A stretch of DNA of 8,403 bases from Vallitaleaceae bacterium (GTDB taxonomy: Bacteria; Bacillota; Clostridia; Lachnospirales; Vallitaleaceae): NCBI GenBank assembly GCA_027858555.1, contig JAQICP010000109.1, forward strand, positions 1-8,403, in the 5' to 3' direction. Shown here piece after piece: positions 6,394-8,403 of this stretch. Position 1 is the first letter of the stretch, and the number at the start of each line of letters is the position of its first letter. The position numbers and the translations under genes were made by a program. The notes under the pieces are model-generated. The model had not been told where the DNA came from. It did not search any database and was given only the letters and a program-made list of their open reading frames with translations.

Positions 6394-8403
6394 TTATATT
6401 CTAAGTAACCCATCTAGATCTAATATGAGGCTGATACCACCATCGCCTAATATGGCACAGCCTGAAATACCGTCAATTCTTTTAATATAGTTAGGGAGTG
6501 GTTTGACAACTACTTGCTGTTCGCCAATCAACTGATCTGCAAATAGACATAACTGCTTTTCACCATCGCTTACAATAATCATAATGCCTTCACGGATATT
6601 ATCCCCTGAATCAGCTATACCATAATGCTTATATAGACGAAGTACTGAGTATGTCTCTCCACGAACCAGAATCATTTCATTGCCATCAGGATCAACCACA
6701 TAATCTTCTTTGTCGATTTTAAATGATTCTTTAATTGTCGTTATAGGCAATATGAACTCTTTCTTGCCTACTCTCAGACGCATGCCATTAATGATGGTTA
6801 ATGTTAGTGGTATTTTTATAATAATGGAGGAACCATGATCCTTTTCGGATTCTATACTGATGGACCCGCCTAGTTTTTCTATGTTCTGGGTGACGACATC
6901 CATGCCAACACCTCTACCTGAAAACTGACTAACTGCTTCTTTAGTTGAGAATCCAGCCATAAAAATATAATTGTACAAAGCCGCGTCTGTTGGTCGCGGG
7001 TCGTTTTGACTGAGCAGTTTCTTTTCTAATGCCTTTGCATATATTTTATCAGCATCTAAGCCTTTACCATCATCCTTAACGACAACCCACACATCCCCGC
7101 CTGAATTTTTAGCTTCCAAAGTAATAGTACCAGTTTCAGGTTTGCCTTTGGCTTTTCGTTCTTCTGGTGATTCGATACCATGGTCGCATGAATTTCTAAT
7201 CAAGTGCATTAAAGGATCTGAAATCCTCTCGATGATATTTTTATCCACCTCTGTTGTCTCACCAATAATATCCAATTTAATATGTTTTTCTGTGGACTTA
7301 CTGATATCTCTGATAATTCTTTTCATTTTTTGAAAGGTTGCAGTGAGTGGTACCATTCGAATAGCCATTGCAACATCTTGCATATCCGTTATGATTTTAC
7401 GATGTTGGCGAATGGTTTTATCAAGGACGTCATCCATTATACTTACAATTGCATTGTTTCTTGTGACCATGGTTTCTGATACAACCAACTCACCTACCAA
7501 ATCCATAAGCTTATCTAATTTATCTACATTCACACTAATCATTTTAAGACTAGTCCCACTACTACTTTTTTTATTGTCAAGAGCGGCTTCGTTATGCTCT
7601 TTTTTTTCATCGGAAGATTGTATGGCCTCTGTATTGCTGTAACTATTTTCTTCATTTTCATCTAAAGATTGTTTGGCTTCTATATTGTTGTGGCTATTTT
7701 CTTCATTGTCATCTAAATATATAATAAGATCGTCTTGTTCTTCATCATCTAATGACACAGTTTTATCGTCATCAGTAGGCGGACTGATTTTTGTATTCGT
7801 ATCCATATCTGAAACTTCATTTGATGTACCCTCTTTTTGTATCAATCCGTCTTTCATTTCATCAGGCATGTCTTCAGGGTCAAATACTTTAATATTAAAA
7901 GTCTTAACATATGGATACCCATCAATAAATTCTTCAAAACTTGCTGCTGTCTCGCTGGTTTCAATGAACATATAGAATCCGTTTTCTTTGATATACTTCA
8001 CTACATCTTCATCCTCTCCTAATAAGTCATCCGGATAGCATGAGATGTGTAGACTCAGATTACGTAGGGCGTTCATGAGTGTATAGGCACGTACATTTTC
8101 CATAACACATTCTTCTGAGAAATGTATTAAAATACTTAACCGATTAATGTCGCCGACATCTGTTGATGATGATATATAATAATTAGGCACTAGCGGTGCT
8201 TCGACTTTTTTGACTCTACCGCGTTTTTTTGGTTCACCTTTAAGTTCACTTAAGTAATTACTAATCTTTTTAATCTGCGACGCTGGATCGTTATTAGTGC
8301 TACTTCTTGACTCGACACAGGCCATCTCTTCTTTCAAAAAATCTATGGTCTCTAAAGATAAATCAGTAACAATCTGTGTGTCATAATCTATATTAACATT
8401 ATT
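6394..8403 (-). CDS. cheA: CheA-type chemotaxis/chemosensory histidine kinase, 5' end cut by the window edge
   Basis: This is a cytoplasmic histidine kinase that would autophosphorylate on an N-terminal HPt His and pass phosphate to a receiver such as the one encoded downstream. The frame is open to the window edge, giving 669 visible residues; a TTG at 8337 has no Shine-Dalgarno and the residues before it (LSLETIDFLKEE) look like the end of a CheA HPt domain, so it is not the start. Numbering from the edge: end of HPt 1-35, CheY-binding P2-like domain about 74-177, acidic Ser/Asp/Glu-rich linker with a 17-residue repeat about 178-286, dimerisation domain 286-347, ATPase domain 348-533 with N box HLIRNSCDHGIE (400-411), G1 DDGKGLD (444-450), F box GFSTK and G2 GRGVGMD (496-502), then a CheW-like P5 domain 534-667. 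All ATP-binding motifs are intact. No membrane segment is visible, so its receptor or CheW partner must be elsewhere. The phospho-accepting His lies outside the window. Confidence 0.95.
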   Translation of the reverse strand, partial: NNVNIDYDTQIVTDLSLETIDFLKEEMACVESRSSTNNDPASQIKKISNYLSELKGEPKKRGRVKKVEAPLVPNYYISSSTDVGDINRLSILIHFSEECVMENVRAYTLMNALRNLSLHISCYPDDLLGEDEDVVKYIKENGFYMFIETSETAASFEEFIDGYPYVKTFNIKVFDPEDMPDEMKDGLIQKEGTSNEVSDMDTNTKISPPTDDDKTVSLDDEEQDDLIIYLDDNEENSHNNIEAKQSLDENEENSYSNTEAIQSSDEKKEHNEAALDNKKSSSGTSLKMISVNVDKLDKLMDLVGELVVSETMVTRNNAIVSIMDDVLDKTIRQHRKIITDMQDVAMAIRMVPLTATFQKMKRIIRDISKSTEKHIKLDIIGETTEVDKNIIERISDPLMHLIRNSCDHGIESPEERKAKGKPETGTITLEAKNSGGDVWVVVKDDGKGLDADKIYAKALEKKLLSQNDPRPTDAALYNYIFMAGFSTKEAVSQFSGRGVGMDVVTQNIEKLGGSISIESEKDHGSSIIIKIPLTLTIINGMRLRVGKKEFILPITTIKESFKIDKEDYVVDPDGNEMILVRGETYSVLRLYKHYGIADSGDNIREGIMIIVSDGEKQLCLFADQLIGEQQVVVKPLPNYIKRIDGISGCAILGDGGISLILDLDGLLRI
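7608..7721 (-). repeat. 51-nt tandem repeat in the CheA linker
   Basis: Two adjacent imperfect 51-nt units (7608-7658 and 7659-7709) are followed by the first dozen bases of a third at 7710. In protein they give the 17-residue units DDNEENSHNNIEAKQSL and DENEENSYSNTEAIQSS, then a decayed DEKKEHNEAAL. The period is a multiple of three, so the reading frame is kept. The repeats lie between the P2-like and dimerisation domains, where CheA proteins carry flexible linkers. Confidence 0.85.

Noticed and set aside
7142..7975. Several plus-strand reading frames opposite cheA, rich in Ser, Leu and Ile
   Set aside because: They are antisense to conserved kinase codons, mutually overlapping and without recognisable domains or ribosome binding sites.
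8335..8337. TTG as the start of the CheA gene
   Set aside because: The frame stays open to the window edge, no Shine-Dalgarno precedes the TTG, and the upstream residues look like the end of a CheA HPt domain.

Overview
The window is AT-rich, densely coding bacterial DNA with every recognisable gene on the minus strand. Short gaps, AGGAG-type ribosome binding sites, TAATG stop/start overlaps and the protein families all suggest a low-GC Firmicute, most likely a Clostridia relative. That is an inference; no rRNA or other marker is present.

Read in the direction of transcription (right to left), two gene clusters are visible. The first (8403 to 2993) is a cytoplasmic signalling cluster. It holds a CheA-type histidine kinase cut by the right window edge, a 996-residue hybrid histidine kinase with three PAS domains, and a 130-residue single-domain CheY-like response regulator. 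Gaps are 18 bases and then a TAATG overlap, so the three are almost certainly co-transcribed. The cluster closes with a strong intrinsic terminator (2936-2990). The hybrid kinase is unusual at both ends: it starts with a receiver-like fold lacking the phosphorylatable Asp and ends with an HPt-like helical segment containing no histidine.

The second cluster (2888 to 20) starts just past that terminator, with a possible weak promoter overlapping it. It encodes a DUF134/UPF0251 helix-turn-helix protein with a Cys-rich tail, a FetA-like ABC ATPase, a FetB-like (UPF0014) permease, a divergent PduO-type cob(I)alamin adenosyltransferase and a stand-alone ferritin-like di-iron protein. From family knowledge this looks like a metal (iron) and cobalamin handling operon with its own small regulator; the functional link is inferred from gene order. 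The end of the DUF134 gene carries a 40-bp tandem duplication followed by a stop-rich 13-nt direct repeat.

No rRNA, tRNA, CRISPR array, insertion sequence or phage gene was seen. No gene-free stretch exceeds about 105 bases. The likeliest novelty is the combination of a CheA and a doubly degenerate hybrid kinase with one shared response regulator, and the DUF134-FetAB-PduO-ferritin grouping.
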